NCBI RefSeq assembly: GCF_000154845.1
Contig: NZ_DS981495.1
Location: 1 to 64,000, forward strand
Origin: Phocaeicola coprocola DSM 17136
GTDB lineage: Bacteria > Bacteroidota > Bacteroidia > Bacteroidales > Bacteroidaceae
DNA: 64,000 nucleotides
Reading direction: 5' to 3'
Position 1 is the stretch's first letter. Each line of letters begins with the position of its first letter. Positions 8,667 through 18,298 of this stretch are shown here, piece by piece. Position numbers and translations under genes: made by a program. The notes beneath the pieces are model-generated. The model had not been told where the DNA came from and did no database searches. It saw nothing but the letters and a program-made list of their open reading frames with translations.

Positions 8667-8697
8667 GAATATCTTTATAACAGATATTGAAAGGAAA

Positions 8698-8738
8698 ACA
8701 CCATCTTTTGCATGTGCAGAAGATGGTGTTCTCTTTTT
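8698..8738 (+). terminator. Rho-independent terminator after the Mrp gene
   Basis: Arms ACACCATCTT (8698-8707) and AAGATGGTGTT (8720-8730) are followed by CTCTTTTTAG, downstream of the Mrp stop. Confidence 0.7.
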
Positions 8739-8755
8739 AGAGGTATGGTGTACTG

Positions 8756-8863
8756 AAAACATCAGCATGTTTTTGAAAAATATGGGCAAAAGTTCTGTAA
8801 AACATCAGCATCTTTTTGGGAAAACATGAGCATCTTTTAGAAGAAACATCAGCATGTTTTTTT
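8756..8863. repeat. Five-unit tandem repeat, about 22-bp period, palindromic core
   Basis: Units begin near 8756, 8778 (degenerate), 8799, 8821 and 8843. The consensus is AAAACATCAGCATGTTTTT, with an imperfect dyad (AAACAT...ATGTTT). The period of 21-22 bases equals about two helical turns. The array lies between convergent genes, and its last unit overlaps the 3' end of ogt. A spurious minus-strand ORF with repeating K-H-A-D-V words runs through it. Confidence 0.7.
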
Positions 8864-9397
8864 AACGTGTATGAAATCAGTTGTGGATATGAGGTATTTT
8901 GCAATGTCAGCACCCTCAAGAGCTAGTAAGTTTATTTTCCGGTCAAGCCCTCCTGCATATCCCGTCAGGTTACCGTTACTTCCTATTACACGGTGGCAAG
9001 GAATGATAATACTGATAGGGTTGTGTCCTACTGCTCCTCCTATAGCTTGTGCCGACATGCTTGAAATACCTTTCTGTCGGGCTATTTCTTGAGCAATATC
9101 TTTATAAGTAACTGCTTCTCCATAAGGTATTTGTTGCAGGATTTTCCATACAGCAATTCGGAAGGGTGTGTCATTCAGCTGGAGAGCAGGTGTAAAGTCA
9201 GGTTTCTTTCCACTGAAATAGCAATCCAGCCATTCGGATGTTTGGTGAAAAACGGGAAGATCTTTTTCTTGAGTGCAATTGGCCAGCGTACGTGCAAAAA
9301 ACTTTTGGCCTTCGAACCATAAACCGGTGAGGCATGTTCCGTTACTGGCTAAAGTGATCTGTCCGAGTGGAGAATTATAATGGCTGGTGTATTCCAT
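8849..9397 (-). CDS. ogt: Methylated-DNA--protein-cysteine methyltransferase
   Basis: 182 residues from the ATG at 9397 (M-E-Y-T-S-H-Y-N-S-P-L-G). An upstream codon at 9436 would add 13 non-conserved hydrophobic residues and was rejected. The protein repairs O6-alkylguanine by suicidal transfer to Cys in the I-I-P-C-H-R-V-I-G-S-N-G motif. The helix-turn-helix region F-R-I-A-V-W-K-I-L-Q-Q-I-P-Y-G-E-A-V-T-Y is also clear. The last residues before the stop (H-V-K-K-T-C) are encoded by the final unit of the 22-bp repeat array, so the natural C-terminus may have been altered. Confidence 0.92.
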   Translation of the reverse strand: MEYTSHYNSPLGQITLASNGTCLTGLWFEGQKFFARTLANCTQEKDLPVFHQTSEWLDCYFSGKKPDFTPALQLNDTPFRIAVWKILQQIPYGEAVTYKDIAQEIARQKGISSMSAQAIGGAVGHNPISIIIPCHRVIGSNGNLTGYAGGLDRKINLLALEGADIAKYLISTTDFIHVKKTC

Positions 9398-9404
9398 AGA
9401 TAGA

Positions 9405-9478
9405 AAAGCAGAAAATAAAAAGAAGAGATAAAACAATCTTCCCTGTTACGTGGCGACAGAAGATGTTTTATCTCTTCG
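9405..9478 (-). terminator. Terminator downstream of asd
   Basis: Long arms at 9422-9440 and 9460-9477 (GAAGAGATAAAACAATCTT against AAGATGTTTTATCTCTTC) are followed on the minus strand by a T-rich stretch. It ends asd transcription before ogt. Confidence 0.65.
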
Positions 9479-9502
9479 TGTATAATGAATGGAATTGGTT
9501 TC

Positions 9503-10510
9503 TTAGATGTTCTTTACTTTAATCAAGTATTCGGCAATCTGTACAGCATTCAGCGCAGCACCCTTCTTTATCTGGTCACCAACAATCCAGAATGTCAGAC
9601 CGTTTTCGTCTGCAAGATCCTTACGGATACGTCCTACATATACAGGATCTTTACCTGCGAGGAACAACGGCATCGGATATTCTTTCTTTTCAGGATTATC
9701 CATCAGTACCAGACCCTCTCCTTCAGCAAAAGCCTGACGAGCTTCTTCTACAGAAACCGGACGTTCTGTTTCTACCCAGATGCTTTCTGAGTGAGAACGA
9801 AGAGCCGGAACACGTACACAAGTTGCACTTACTTTTACGTCAGAGTGCATGATCTTACGTGTTTCGTTGAACATTTTCATTTCCTCTTTAGTATAACCGT
9901 TGTCGGTAAATACGTCGATTTGAGGTATCAGGTTGAACGCAAGCTGGTAAGCGAACTTTTCAACAGTTACAGGTTCGCCGGCAAGTACCTGACGGTATTG
10001 TTCGTAGAGTTCGTCCATTGCAGCTGCACCAGCTCCACTGGCAGCCTGATAAGTAGAAACATGTACACGTTTGATATGTGACAGTTTTTCGATAGCCTTC
10101 AATGCTACCACCATCTGTATAGTAGTACAGTTCGGGTTAGCGATAATACCACGCGGACGGTTTAAAGCGTCTTCAGCATTTACTTCGGGTACTACCAAAG
10201 GAATATCAGCATCCATACGGAATGCACTTGAGTTGTCTATCATTACAGCGCCGTATTTGGTGATAGTTTCGGCAAATTCCTTAGAAGTACCTGCTCCTGC
10301 AGAAGTGAAGGCAACATCAACACCTTTGAAGTCATCATTGTGTTGCAGCAGTTTCACTTCGATTTCTTTTCCGCGGAACGTGTATTTTCGTCCTGCACTG
10401 CGTGAAGAACCGAATAATAACAATTCGTCTATCGGAAAATTTCTCTCATCAAGCACACGCAGGAACTCCTGTCCTACTGCTCCGCTTGCACCAACAATAG
10501 CTACTCTCAT
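9503..10510 (-). CDS. asd: Aspartate-semialdehyde dehydrogenase
   Basis: 335 residues. It reduces aspartyl phosphate to the semialdehyde with NADPH, at the branch point to Lys/diaminopimelate, Thr and Met. The NADP-binding motif [10 protein letters not shown] is at residues 7-16. The catalytic Cys lies in [10 protein letters not shown] near residue 130, and the substrate-binding R-V-P-x-x-R-S-H-S-E block near residue 235 holds the catalytic His. Monocistronic, with a possible promoter (CAAAAATA on the plus strand at 10640-10647) and a terminator at 9405-9478. The gene metA at 53.3 kb acts downstream in the same pathway. Confidence 0.95.
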   Translation of the reverse strand: MRVAIVGASGAVGQEFLRVLDERNFPIDELLLFGSSRSAGRKYTFRGKEIEVKLLQHNDDFKGVDVAFTSAGAGTSKEFAETITKYGAVMIDNSSAFRMDADIPLVVPEVNAEDALNRPRGIIANPNCTTIQMVVALKAIEKLSHIKRVHVSTYQAASGAGAAAMDELYEQYRQVLAGEPVTVEKFAYQLAFNLIPQIDVFTDNGYTKEEMKMFNETRKIMHSDVKVSATCVRVPALRSHSESIWVETERPVSVEEARQAFAEGEGLVLMDNPEKKEYPMPLFLAGKDPVYVGRIRKDLADENGLTFWIVGDQIKKGAALNAVQIAEYLIKVKNI

Positions 10511-10639
10511 TTTCTTTTACAAATTCTTAAACTGTTAATACTTACATTTTCTTACTGTGCAGACTGTTTTATCTTCTCTTTGTTAAGAAACTTATTTGTT
10601 TTTGAAACGATGTGTTTCGTCTGCCAATATTTCCGATTG

Positions 10640-10647
10640 CAAAAATA
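10640..10647 (-). promoter_or_regulatory. Possible -7 element for asd
   Basis: Reverse complement TATTTTTG fits TAnnTTTG. It lies 130 bases upstream of the asd start, so the leader would be long. The -33 box is not convincing. Confidence 0.3.
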
Positions 10648-10727
10648 AAACATTCTGAATTATTAATACGGAAAATAGGAAGTTTTTTTGTATTTTTGTT
10701 TCTAAAATGAAATAGTAACGCCTATTT

Positions 10728-12872
10728 ATGAAAGAAGTGCTCGATTTTGTAAACTTTGATTTTCATCTTCCTGTCACCGACCCTACGTGGATTTTTTTCC
10801 TGGTGCTGGTTATTATATTGTTCGCTCCCATTGTTTTGGAACGGTTGCGTATTCCTCACATTATCGGTATGATTCTGGCGGGAGTCGTTATCGGTGAGCA
10901 TGGATTCAATATATTGGCACGTGACAGCAGTTTTGAGCTGTTTGGCAAGGTGGGACTTTATTATATCATGTTCCTTGCCGGACTCGAAATGAACATGGAG
11001 GATTTTAAGAGCATTCGTGTAAAGGCTACCGTGCTGGGACTGCTGGCTTTTATTTTTCCGTTGGGAATAGGTATATGGACCAATCTTCACCTGCTTGGTT
11101 ATAGTCTGGCTACTTCGGTTTTGCTGGCCAGTATGTATGCGTCGCATACGTTGATTGCTTATCCTATTGTAATCCGCTATGGCATTAACCGTCAGCGGGC
11201 TGTAAGCATTGCCGTGGGAGGTACTGCTGTGACAGATACACTGACATTGCTGGTTCTGGCAGTAGTGGGAGGTATGTATAAGGGTGAAACTTCCGAAATG
11301 TTCTGGATATGGCTGGTGCTGAAAGTTGTTGTGCTGAGCGTAGTCATTATGTATGCTTTCCCTCGTATCGGACGGTGGTTCTTCCGTCGTTACAGTGACA
11401 ATGTAGTGCAGTATATCTTTGTAATGGCAATGGTTTTCCTCGGAGCCGGACTGATGGAGTTTGTGGGAATGGAAGGTATTTTGGGTGCTTTTCTTGCCGG
11501 TCTGGTATTAAACAGGCTGATACCTCATGTTTCTCCGCTGATGAGTCATCTGGAGTTTGTAGGAAACGCTTTGTTTATTCCTTATTTCCTTATCGGTGTG
11601 GGAATGTTGATCGACGTAAATGTCTTGTTCGGTCATATAGATTCTGTCAAGGTAGCTGTAGTGATGATTATTGTTGCACTGTTGGGTAAATGGATTGCTT
11701 CATGGCTTACACAGAAGATATATAAGATGCGTGCTTTGGAGCGTGAACTGATGTTCGGCTTGAGCAATGCACAGGCAGCTGCTACACTGGCAGCCGTACT
11801 GGTGGGATATAATATCATTCTTCCCAATGGAGAACGTCTGTTGAACGAAGATGTACTGAATGGAACAATCTTACTTATTCTGGTGACCTGTGTGGTTAGT
11901 TCGTTTATTACAGAGCATGCAGCCAAACGTATTGCAATGGACGATGCGGAAGTGAGTGACGAGAAGGCTCAGGAAAAAGAAAAATTCCTGATTCCAGTAG
12001 CAAATCCTGAAACGCTGGAAAGTCTGATGAGTCTGGCTATGGTGGTACGCGACGAAAAGCAGCCGGATAATCTGGTAGCTCTAAACGTAATCAACGATAA
12101 TAACGGTTCGGTAAAACAGGAAATGCGTGGCAAACGCAGTCTGGAACGTGCAGCACAGATAGCGGCTTCGACCAGCGTAAGGCTGAAAACCGTATCGCGT
12201 TTCGACTTGAATATTACTACCGGTATCTTGCATACTGCGAAGGAATACGAAGCGACGAATATCATCATTGGTCTGCATTGTAAAATGAGTATCGTCGATT
12301 CTTTCTTTGGTAATCTGACAGAAAATCTGCTGAAAAATACTTATCTGCAAGTGATGGTAGCACGCTTCCTGATTCCTGTCAATACGTTGAGGCGTATTAT
12401 CGTGGCTGTACCTCCGAAAGCTGAGTTCGAACACGGATTTATGAAATGGATAACTCACATGTGTCGTATGAGCAGCCGGTTGGGATGTAGGGTACACTTC
12501 TATGCTCATCCCCAGACATTGGGTTATATACGTGGATATATACAGAAAAAGCATAAGGATACGCGTGTGGCTTATTCTGAGCTGGAGGACTGGGATGACT
12601 TGCTTCTTTTGACCGGACAGGTGAACTATGATCATTTGCTGGTAATCATCAGTGCACGCCGTGGCTCTATCTCATATGATTCAGCTTTTGAGCGATTGCC
12701 GATGCAGATATCTAAATATTTTAATAATAACAGCATCATGTTGCTTTATCCCGAACAGAAGGGTGATCCGAATGAAAGTCTGTCGTTCTCCGATCCGCGC
12801 GGATGGGCTGAAACACAATATTATGATAAGGTGGGCAACTGGTTCTATAAATGGTTTAAAAAGAATTCATGA
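10728..12872 (+). CDS. CPA2-family cation:proton antiporter with C-terminal cytosolic domain
   Basis: 714 residues. The first ~390 residues contain about 12 membrane helices of the Na+/H+ exchanger (KefB/NapA-like) fold, with R-I-P-H-I-I-G-M-I-L-A-G near residue 45 and a conserved G-L-x-x-A-Q-A-A-A-T-L-A-A block near residue 345. The remaining ~320 residues are soluble and include segments resembling universal stress protein domains (for example N-I-I-I-G-L-H near residue 514). It likely exchanges Na+ or K+ for H+ at the inner membrane, with the cytosolic part acting as regulator. The stop overlaps the tcdA ATG by 4 bases (ATGA), so the two are translationally coupled. A -7-like TATTTTTG is at 10691-10698. 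Confidence 0.88.
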   Translation: MKEVLDFVNFDFHLPVTDPTWIFFLVLVIILFAPIVLERLRIPHIIGMILAGVVIGEHGFNILARDSSFELFGKVGLYYIMFLAGLEMNMEDFKSIRVKATVLGLLAFIFPLGIGIWTNLHLLGYSLATSVLLASMYASHTLIAYPIVIRYGINRQRAVSIAVGGTAVTDTLTLLVLAVVGGMYKGETSEMFWIWLVLKVVVLSVVIMYAFPRIGRWFFRRYSDNVVQYIFVMAMVFLGAGLMEFVGMEGILGAFLAGLVLNRLIPHVSPLMSHLEFVGNALFIPYFLIGVGMLIDVNVLFGHIDSVKVAVVMIIVALLGKWIASWLTQKIYKMRALERELMFGLSNAQAAATLAAVLVGYNIILPNGERLLNEDVLNGTILLILVTCVVSSFITEHAAKRIAMDDAEVSDEKAQEKEKFLIPVANPETLESLMSLAMVVRDEKQPDNLVALNVINDNNGSVKQEMRGKRSLERAAQIAASTSVRLKTVSRFDLNITTGILHTAKEYEATNIIIGLHCKMSIVDSFFGNLTENLLKNTYLQVMVARFLIPVNTLRRIIVAVPPKAEFEHGFMKWITHMCRMSSRLGCRVHFYAHPQTLGYIRGYIQKKHKDTRVAYSELEDWDDLLLLTGQVNYDHLLVIISARRGSISYDSAFERLPMQISKYFNNNSIMLLYPEQKGDPNESLSFSDPRGWAETQYYDKVGNWFYKWFKKNS

Positions 12873-13591
12873 GCGAAGATAGTAAGGCCTGGCAGCAACG
12901 CACCGAGTTGTTGTTGGGAAAAGATAAGACCGACCGTTTAAGACAGGCACATGTACTGGTGGTCGGACTCGGAGGAGTGGGAGCCTATGCAGCGGAAATG
13001 ATTTGCCGTGCTGGAGTAGGCCGGATGACTATTGTAGATGCCGATACAGTACAACCCAGCAATATTAACAGGCAGCTCCCTGCTACACACTCTTCACTAG
13101 GCAGACAGAAGGCTGAGGTTCTGGCAGAGCGTTTTCTCGATATAAATCCGGAACTTCAACTTACGGTATTGCCAGTGTATCTGAAGGATGAAGCAATACC
13201 TGAACTGCTTGACAGTGCCAAATTCGACTTTGTGGTTGATGCAATTGATACGGTAGCTCCCAAGTGTTATCTTATTTACCATGCCTTGCAGCGTGGTATT
13301 AAGATTGTAAGCAGCATGGGGGCCGGAGCCAAACGAGATATTACGCAGGTGCGTTTTGCTGACTTATGGGAAACTTATCATTGCGGACTGAGTAAGGCAG
13401 TGCGTAAACGTTTGCAGAAAATGGGAATGAAACGTAAGTTGCCGGTAGTGTTCAGTACCGAACAGGCAGATCCGAATGCTGTTATACTGGTAGACGATGA
13501 ACAGAATAAAAAGTCTACAGCCGGAACAGTGAGCTATATGCCCGCCGTATTTGGCTGTTATCTGGCAGAATATGTAATACGAAAATTGTAG
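12869..13591 (+). CDS. tcdA: tRNA threonylcarbamoyladenosine dehydratase
   Basis: 240 residues, ThiF/E1-like fold. It dehydrates t6A37 of tRNA to the cyclic form ct6A using ATP. The nucleotide site is [13 protein letters not shown] near residue 32, followed by [15 protein letters not shown] near residue 56. The [12 protein letters not shown] motif near residue 117 and a conserved late Y-M-P-A-V-F-G segment distinguish TcdA from ThiF/MoeB; the zinc Cys pairs of the latter are missing. It overlaps the antiporter gene by 4 bases and precedes an ABC ATPase by 4 bases. Confidence 0.9.
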   Translation: MSEDSKAWQQRTELLLGKDKTDRLRQAHVLVVGLGGVGAYAAEMICRAGVGRMTIVDADTVQPSNINRQLPATHSSLGRQKAEVLAERFLDINPELQLTVLPVYLKDEAIPELLDSAKFDFVVDAIDTVAPKCYLIYHALQRGIKIVSSMGAGAKRDITQVRFADLWETYHCGLSKAVRKRLQKMGMKRKLPVVFSTEQADPNAVILVDDEQNKKSTAGTVSYMPAVFGCYLAEYVIRKL

Positions 13592-13595
13592 AACG

Positions 13596-14246
13596 ATGAT
13601 TCAGTTGGAAGGAATAACCAAGAGCTTTGGTTCACTGCAGGTATTGAAAGGGATAGACCTTATAATAAATAAAGGAGAAGTAGTAAGTATTGTCGGACCT
13701 AGCGGGGCAGGAAAGACTACCTTGCTTCAGATAATGGGTACGCTCGATAAACCTGATAGCGGAAGGATAGTGCTGAATGATACGGAAGTAAACCGTCTGA
13801 AAGAGAAAGAACTGTCGGCTTTCAGAAACAAGGAAATCGGATTCGTTTTTCAGTTTCATCAGCTGTTGCCTGAATTTACGGCATTGGAGAATGTAATGAT
13901 TCCTGCTTTAATTCAGGGAATTTCTGCTTCTGAGGCAAAGAAAAATGCCCGTGAAATGTTGGATTTTCTGGGACTTGCCGAACGTGCCTCGCACAAACCG
14001 GCTGAACTGTCGGGAGGAGAAAAACAGCGTGTTGCCGTAGCGCGTGCACTGATAAATCATCCTTCTGTCGTACTGGCAGATGAACCTTCTGGCAGTCTGG
14101 ATACACAGAATAAGATTGAACTTCACCGCTTGTTCTTCGATTTGCGTGATAAACTGGGACAGACTTTTGTTATTGTAACCCACGATGAGGAACTGGCTGC
14201 GCAGACTGACCGTACAATTCACATTGTAGATGGAATGATAAAATAG
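13596..14246 (+). CDS. LolD/MacB-type ABC transporter ATP-binding protein
   Basis: 216 residues, a single nucleotide-binding domain. Walker A is [11 protein letters not shown] near residue 36, the signature [10 protein letters not shown] near residue 138, and Walker [13 protein letters not shown] near residue 158. The sequence resembles LolD, which extracts lipoproteins from the inner membrane, and the closely related MacB/FtsE ATPases. No permease gene is adjacent, so the partner must be encoded elsewhere. It forms the end of the antiporter-tcdA operon, closed by a terminator. Confidence 0.85.
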   Translation: MIQLEGITKSFGSLQVLKGIDLIINKGEVVSIVGPSGAGKTTLLQIMGTLDKPDSGRIVLNDTEVNRLKEKELSAFRNKEIGFVFQFHQLLPEFTALENVMIPALIQGISASEAKKNAREMLDFLGLAERASHKPAELSGGEKQRVAVARALINHPSVVLADEPSGSLDTQNKIELHRLFFDLRDKLGQTFVIVTHDEELAAQTDRTIHIVDGMIK

Positions 14247-14268
14247 CAAGCTACATCTTTACATATGC

Positions 14269-14322
14269 AGATTTGCATCAGAATTGACTTTGAACAGTCT
14301 TTTCTGATGCAAATCTTTTTTA
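14269..14322. terminator. Terminator between convergent genes
   Basis: Perfect 15-base arms at 14269-14283 and 14302-14316 (AGATTTGCATCAGAA / TTCTGATGCAAATCT) are followed by a T run on the plus strand. Confidence 0.75.
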
Positions 14323-14332
14323 TAAAATCCAT

Positions 14333-15202
14333 TTAGAATGACAGATGAACTACCTCAGGGTTGTGGTCAGACAAGAATTGTCCGGCTTCTTCAGCTTCTT
14401 GAGGAATATAGCTGCTTTCAACTTTGATCTGTGGGGTAACAAAGATGAAGTCAATCTGGTCGCAAGAGTCGGCAGGGATACGTCCGAAGTCGTGGAAGGT
14501 GTAATCTACTCCTTCGCGTTGTGCAGCTTCTTTATACGCATCTTTCAGTACAAACTCATTGGTTGTTATAGTTTCATAAGCTTCCGACTGGTCTGTTACG
14601 TTGAAATCTCCAGTCAGTACAGCCGGCTGATCGCCCACAATTTCTTTAATTTTTTCAATGATCAGCAGGGCTCCTTTTCTTCTGGCTTCCGTTCCTACAT
14701 GGTCGAAATGGGTATTTACTGCCATAAAGATCTTTCCGGTTTTCTTGTCCTTCAGTTTTGCCCATGTTGCAATGCGGCTGCAAGCTCCGTCCCATCCGAT
14801 AAATCCTACACTGTCCGGATATTGTGAGAGCCAGAAAGTGTTACTGTCGAGTACTTCGAAGCGGTCTTTCTTGTAGAATAGAGGTGAGTATTCTCCCTTT
14901 GTTTTTCCATCTTCACGTCCTACACCAACTTCTGCATATTCTGGCAGGCGTGATTTTAAATCCTCCAGCTGATTGTGAAGAACCTCTTGCATACCAACGA
15001 TGTCGATGTCCTGTGATTTGATGAATTGAGCTACATTGTCTTTCCGGTATTGCCAGTTGTTCAGGCTGTCGCCTGGATTATCATAACGGATGTTGAATGT
15101 TCCCCAAGTAACTTCTGTAGGCTGTTGTTGAGTTGTGCACGAAAGAGTGGCGACAGAAAGTGAAGCTGCCACGATTCCCAAAGTGAAAAGTGAGTGTTTC
15201 AT
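14333..15202 (-). CDS. Exported endonuclease/exonuclease/phosphatase-fold lipoprotein
   Basis: 289 residues. A signal peptide ends in the lipobox-like S-V-A-T-L-S-C with Cys at residue 22, so the protein is probably a lipoprotein. The EEP fold motifs are G-T-F-N-I-R-Y-D near residue 35, the metal-binding Glu in I-V-G-M-Q-E-V near residue 70, G-D-F-N-V near residue 200, and the terminal S-D-H-N-P motif with catalytic His. Substrate could be a sugar phosphate, phospholipid headgroup or nucleic acid; the family does not tell. Convergent with the ABC ATPase gene. Confidence 0.85.
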   Translation of the reverse strand: MKHSLFTLGIVAASLSVATLSCTTQQQPTEVTWGTFNIRYDNPGDSLNNWQYRKDNVAQFIKSQDIDIVGMQEVLHNQLEDLKSRLPEYAEVGVGREDGKTKGEYSPLFYKKDRFEVLDSNTFWLSQYPDSVGFIGWDGACSRIATWAKLKDKKTGKIFMAVNTHFDHVGTEARRKGALLIIEKIKEIVGDQPAVLTGDFNVTDQSEAYETITTNEFVLKDAYKEAAQREGVDYTFHDFGRIPADSCDQIDFIFVTPQIKVESSYIPQEAEEAGQFLSDHNPEVVHLSF

Positions 15203-15401
15203 AGAATAAAAAATTTAATGATATGCTATATGTTGTTTTTCGTTTGAAAATGTTCCGCTAAGTAAAACAATTTTATGATGTTTTTCACTTATAGGCGGAA
15301 TAAATTTTCTGATAAAAATAACCATAAAACTTTATTTCATGACTTTCAGACTTAGCAAATGTAGTCAATAGGTTTGTCAGACTTTCTTTTGTAGCTCTCA
15401 T

Positions 15402-15435
15402 TTGTCGGGTATATAAGTTTTTTGTGCTATCTTTG
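15402..15435 (+). promoter_or_regulatory. Promoter for the CvfB-like gene
   Basis: TTG at 15402-15404 and TATCTTTG at 15428-15435 are separated by 23 bases, slightly longer than usual. The ATG is 20 bases further on. Confidence 0.5.
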
Positions 15436-15454
15436 GCAGAAATAAGTGATTGTT

Positions 15455-16297
15455 ATGAGTCATATACAGTTAGGAAGATATAATCAGTTGGAAGTTGTTA
15501 AGGAAGTTGATTTCGGCATGTACCTTAATGGTGATGAAGATGGCGAAATATTGCTTCCCAAGCGTTATGTGCCTCAGGGATGTAAACCGGGCGATGTGCT
15601 GAACGTGTTCATTTATCTTGATATGGATGAGCGCTTGGTAGCTACTACGCTGGAGCCCTATGTTCAAGTAGGAGAATTTGCCTGTCTGGAAGTAGCATGG
15701 GTAAACCAGTATGGTGCATTTCTGGATTGGGGACTGATGAAGGACCTTTTTGTTCCGTTCCGTGAGCAGAAGGCCAAGATGCAGAAAGGAGGACGATATC
15801 TGGTGCATGTACATCTGGATGAGGAAAGTTACCGTATTGTGGCATCGGCTAAGATAGAGCATTATCTGTCGAAGGAACGTCCTGAGTATAATCAGGGTGA
15901 TGAAGCTGAGGTGCTTGTATGGCAGAAAACCGATTTGGGATTCAAGGTTATTGTAGATAACAAATATTCGGGCATGTTGTTTCATAATGAGATTTTCCAG
16001 CCGCTGGAGCCGGGAATGCGTTTGCATGCTTATGTGAAACGTGTGCGTGAAGATGGAAAAATAGACCTGGAACTTCAGAAAAGAGGAGTGAAGAAGGTCG
16101 ATGATTTTGCAGAACTTCTGTTGCAGTATATCAAAGATAACGACGGATATACACCGATAAATGACAAGACAGATGCCGAACAGATATATAATACGTTCGG
16201 GGTAAGCAAGAAGACATTTAAGAAGGCTGTCGGAGATTTATATAAAAAGCGTCTGATAGTATTGGAAGATGACGGTATAAGGCTCGTAAAAGAATAA
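15455..16297 (+). CDS. CvfB-like S1-domain RNA-binding protein
   Basis: 280 residues from the ATG at 15455; a GTG at 15446 is also in frame, but M-S-H-I-Q-L-G-R-Y-N-Q matches the family start. Three S1-like beta-barrel segments are seen: one containing F-G-M-Y-L, one with V-N-Q-Y-G-A-F-L-D-W-G-L near residue 80, and one with L-G-F-K-V-I-V-D near residue 162. A C-terminal winged helix (residues ~215-280) contains Y-N-T-F-G-V-S-K-K-T-F-K-K-A-V-G. CvfB proteins bind RNA and influence virulence factor expression in firmicutes; the role here is unknown. Confidence 0.85.
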   Translation: MSHIQLGRYNQLEVVKEVDFGMYLNGDEDGEILLPKRYVPQGCKPGDVLNVFIYLDMDERLVATTLEPYVQVGEFACLEVAWVNQYGAFLDWGLMKDLFVPFREQKAKMQKGGRYLVHVHLDEESYRIVASAKIEHYLSKERPEYNQGDEAEVLVWQKTDLGFKVIVDNKYSGMLFHNEIFQPLEPGMRLHAYVKRVREDGKIDLELQKRGVKKVDDFAELLLQYIKDNDGYTPINDKTDAEQIYNTFGVSKKTFKKAVGDLYKKRLIVLEDDGIRLVKE

Positions 16298-16306
16298 CTA
16301 CCTCAT

Positions 16307-16343
16307 AAAAAACTCCTTCATGAAAACAATGAAGGAGTTTTTT
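16307..16343. terminator. Bidirectional terminator between CvfB-like gene and pfkA
   Basis: Arms AAAAAACTCCTTCAT (16307-16321) and ATGAAGGAGTTTTTT (16329-16343) pair perfectly and give U-tracts on both strands. Confidence 0.8.
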
Positions 16344-16363
16344 ATATATATAACTTCTATTTA

Positions 16364-17344
16364 TCAGATTGATAATTCGTGGAGAACATTGACAAGTTCA
16401 TGGTCGATAGGCTTGTCGTTTTTGATAGCCTTTGTAAACGGAACATAAACAATCTGGTCATTTTCTATACCGATCATTACATTGCGCTGTCCTTCCATCA
16501 AAGCCTGAATACTTGCTACACCCATTCGGCTGGCAATGATACGGTCGTGTGCAGTCGGTTTACCACCACGTTGCAAGTGTCCCAGAATAGTTACACGTAC
16601 ATCATATTGCGGATATTCGTTCTTTACACGTTCTGCATAATGCATAGCTCCACCTGTGATTTCACTTTCGGCTACCAGTACGATAGAGCTGCTCTTTGAT
16701 TTACGGAATCCGTTCTTAATGAACTCTTCCAGCTGGTCGACTTCTGTATTGAATTCAGGAATGATTGCAGCTTCGGCACCTGCTGCAATAGCTCCGTTCA
16801 GCGCCAGGAAGCCGGCGTCGCGTCCCATAACCTCTACGAAGAACAAACGTTCGTGTGAAGTTGCAGTGTCGCGGATTTTGTCGACTGCATCCAGAATTGT
16901 GTTCAGAGCTGTATCATATCCGATTGTTGTATCTGTTCCGTACAAATCGTTATCGATTGTTCCAGGCAATCCGATACAAGGAACATCGAATTCTTGTGCC
17001 AGCAGACGTGCTCCGGTAAGTGAACCGTCACCACCGATGACTACCAGTGCGTCAATGCCTTCACGCTGCATGGTTTCGTAAGCTATTTTACGTCCTTCCG
17101 GAGTCTTGAATTCCTGACAGCGTGCAGTTTTCAGGATAGTACCTCCCTGCTGTATGATATTGCTGACATTTTGGGTTTTGAACTCTTGAATTTCACCGGT
17201 GATGAGGCCTTTGTATCCTCGATAAATACCTTTTACGGTCAGTCCGTTGTATATAGCCGAACGAGTGACGGCGCGGATTGCAGCATTCATTCCAGGAGCA
17301 TCGCCACCTGAAGTCAAGATACCAATACATTTAATAATTCCCAT
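16364..17344 (-). CDS. pfkA: 6-phosphofructokinase
   Basis: 326 residues, standard length for the bacterial ATP-dependent enzyme. It phosphorylates fructose 6-phosphate in glycolysis. Motifs seen: [15 protein letters not shown] near residue 10, [10 protein letters not shown] near residue 102 (the glycine after G-G-D is the residue that favours ATP over PPi), P-G-T-I-D-N-D near residue 127 with the catalytic Asp, and V-E-V-M-G-R-D-A-G near residue 170. It has its own promoter and terminator, indicating a single-gene unit. Confidence 0.95.
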   Translation of the reverse strand: MGIIKCIGILTSGGDAPGMNAAIRAVTRSAIYNGLTVKGIYRGYKGLITGEIQEFKTQNVSNIIQQGGTILKTARCQEFKTPEGRKIAYETMQREGIDALVVIGGDGSLTGARLLAQEFDVPCIGLPGTIDNDLYGTDTTIGYDTALNTILDAVDKIRDTATSHERLFFVEVMGRDAGFLALNGAIAAGAEAAIIPEFNTEVDQLEEFIKNGFRKSKSSSIVLVAESEITGGAMHYAERVKNEYPQYDVRVTILGHLQRGGKPTAHDRIIASRMGVASIQALMEGQRNVMIGIENDQIVYVPFTKAIKNDKPIDHELVNVLHELSI

Positions 17345-17374
17345 ATGTTATTTCTTTATTAAAATCTTTTGGAG

Positions 17375-17406
17375 CAAAAGTATTAAAAAACTAGTTTACA
17401 AGCAAA
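17375..17406 (-). promoter_or_regulatory. Promoter for pfkA
   Basis: On the minus strand, a -33 TTTG (17403-17406) precedes TACTTTTG (reverse complement of 17375-17382) by 20 bases, fitting the Bacteroides consensus. Confidence 0.5.
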
Positions 17407-17428
17407 TAAAAGTCTGTATTTTTGGATG

Positions 17429-18298
17429 TCAAGAATACGACAAAATTGTTTCTCGGCAGGCTTCCATCAACCATTTCGGTGTGGAGGTTGCCCCACATAT
17501 TCCGATGGACTGCACGCCTTCCAGCAGTTTCCGGTCGATTTCCTCTGGTCGGTCTATCTGATAAGAATTAGGATTTACCTTGAGACATTCCTGAAACAAA
17601 ATCTTCCCGTTTGAACTTTTATGTCCGCATACAAAGAATACCAGATCGTGGCGGGCTGCAAACTTGCGTATATCAGGCATGCGGTTTGCTACCTGACGGC
17701 ATATTGTATCGTAATACTGAAAAGTCGCATTGGGTGAAATATGTTCTTGAATGTATGCAACGATCTGCCGGAATTCATCCAGTGACTTGGTTGTCTGTGA
17801 GTACAGACGGATGTCTTTGCTGAAATCAAGCTTCTCGGCTTCTTCCAGATTTTCTATAATGATAGCCTGACCGTTGGTCTGGCCTACCAGTCCCAATACT
17901 TCAGCGTGTCCGTTTTTCCCGAATATTACGATTTGTTTTTCCCGTCCTTCCGGATTTGGAGTGTCGAATTCTTGTTTGATTCGCTTCTGCAGGCGAAGTA
18001 CGACAGGGCAGGTTGCATCAATAAGTTCTATATTGTTCTGTTTAGCCAGTTCGTAGGTGCGGGGAGGTTCTCCGTGAGCACGGAGCAGAACTTTGGTGTT
18101 TTTAAGCCGTGCAAACTCCTCGTGGTCGATTGTATTCAGTCCCAGTTGTTTGAGGCGTTCACATTCACGTCCGTTATGCACAATGTCTCCCAGGCAATAA
18201 AGCGTATCGCTCTTTGCCAGTTCCTCTTCTGTCTTCCGGATAGCAGTAGTTACTCCGAAACAGAAGCCTGACCCTTCGTCTATTTCTACTTTAAGCAT
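17429..18298 (-). CDS. ispH: 4-hydroxy-3-methylbut-2-enyl diphosphate reductase
   Basis: 289 residues. It performs the last step of the MEP isoprenoid pathway, forming IPP and DMAPP, with an iron-sulfur cluster. The three cluster cysteines appear in S-G-F-C-F-G-V (residue 13), D-A-T-C-P-V-V (near 95) and [11 protein letters not shown] (near 270). H-G-E-P-P near residue 75 provides a substrate-binding His. The start overlaps the end of cmk by 8 bases, so the two form an operon. The polyprenyl synthase at 19.9 kb uses its products. Confidence 0.94.
   Translation of the reverse strand: MLKVEIDEGSGFCFGVTTAIRKTEEELAKSDTLYCLGDIVHNGRECERLKQLGLNTIDHEEFARLKNTKVLLRAHGEPPRTYELAKQNNIELIDATCPVVLRLQKRIKQEFDTPNPEGREKQIVIFGKNGHAEVLGLVGQTNGQAIIIENLEEAEKLDFSKDIRLYSQTTKSLDEFRQIVAYIQEHISPNATFQYYDTICRQVANRMPDIRKFAARHDLVFFVCGHKSSNGKILFQECLKVNPNSYQIDRPEEIDRKLLEGVQSIGICGATSTPKWLMEACRETILSYS

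Noticed and set aside
8756-8863. CRISPR array
   Set aside because: Units abut with almost no spacer, are shorter than normal repeats, and no cas genes are present.
8737-8919. Minus-strand ORF with repeating K-H-A-D-V words
   Set aside because: Produced by the 22-bp DNA repeats and overlapping ogt; no sign of selection as protein.
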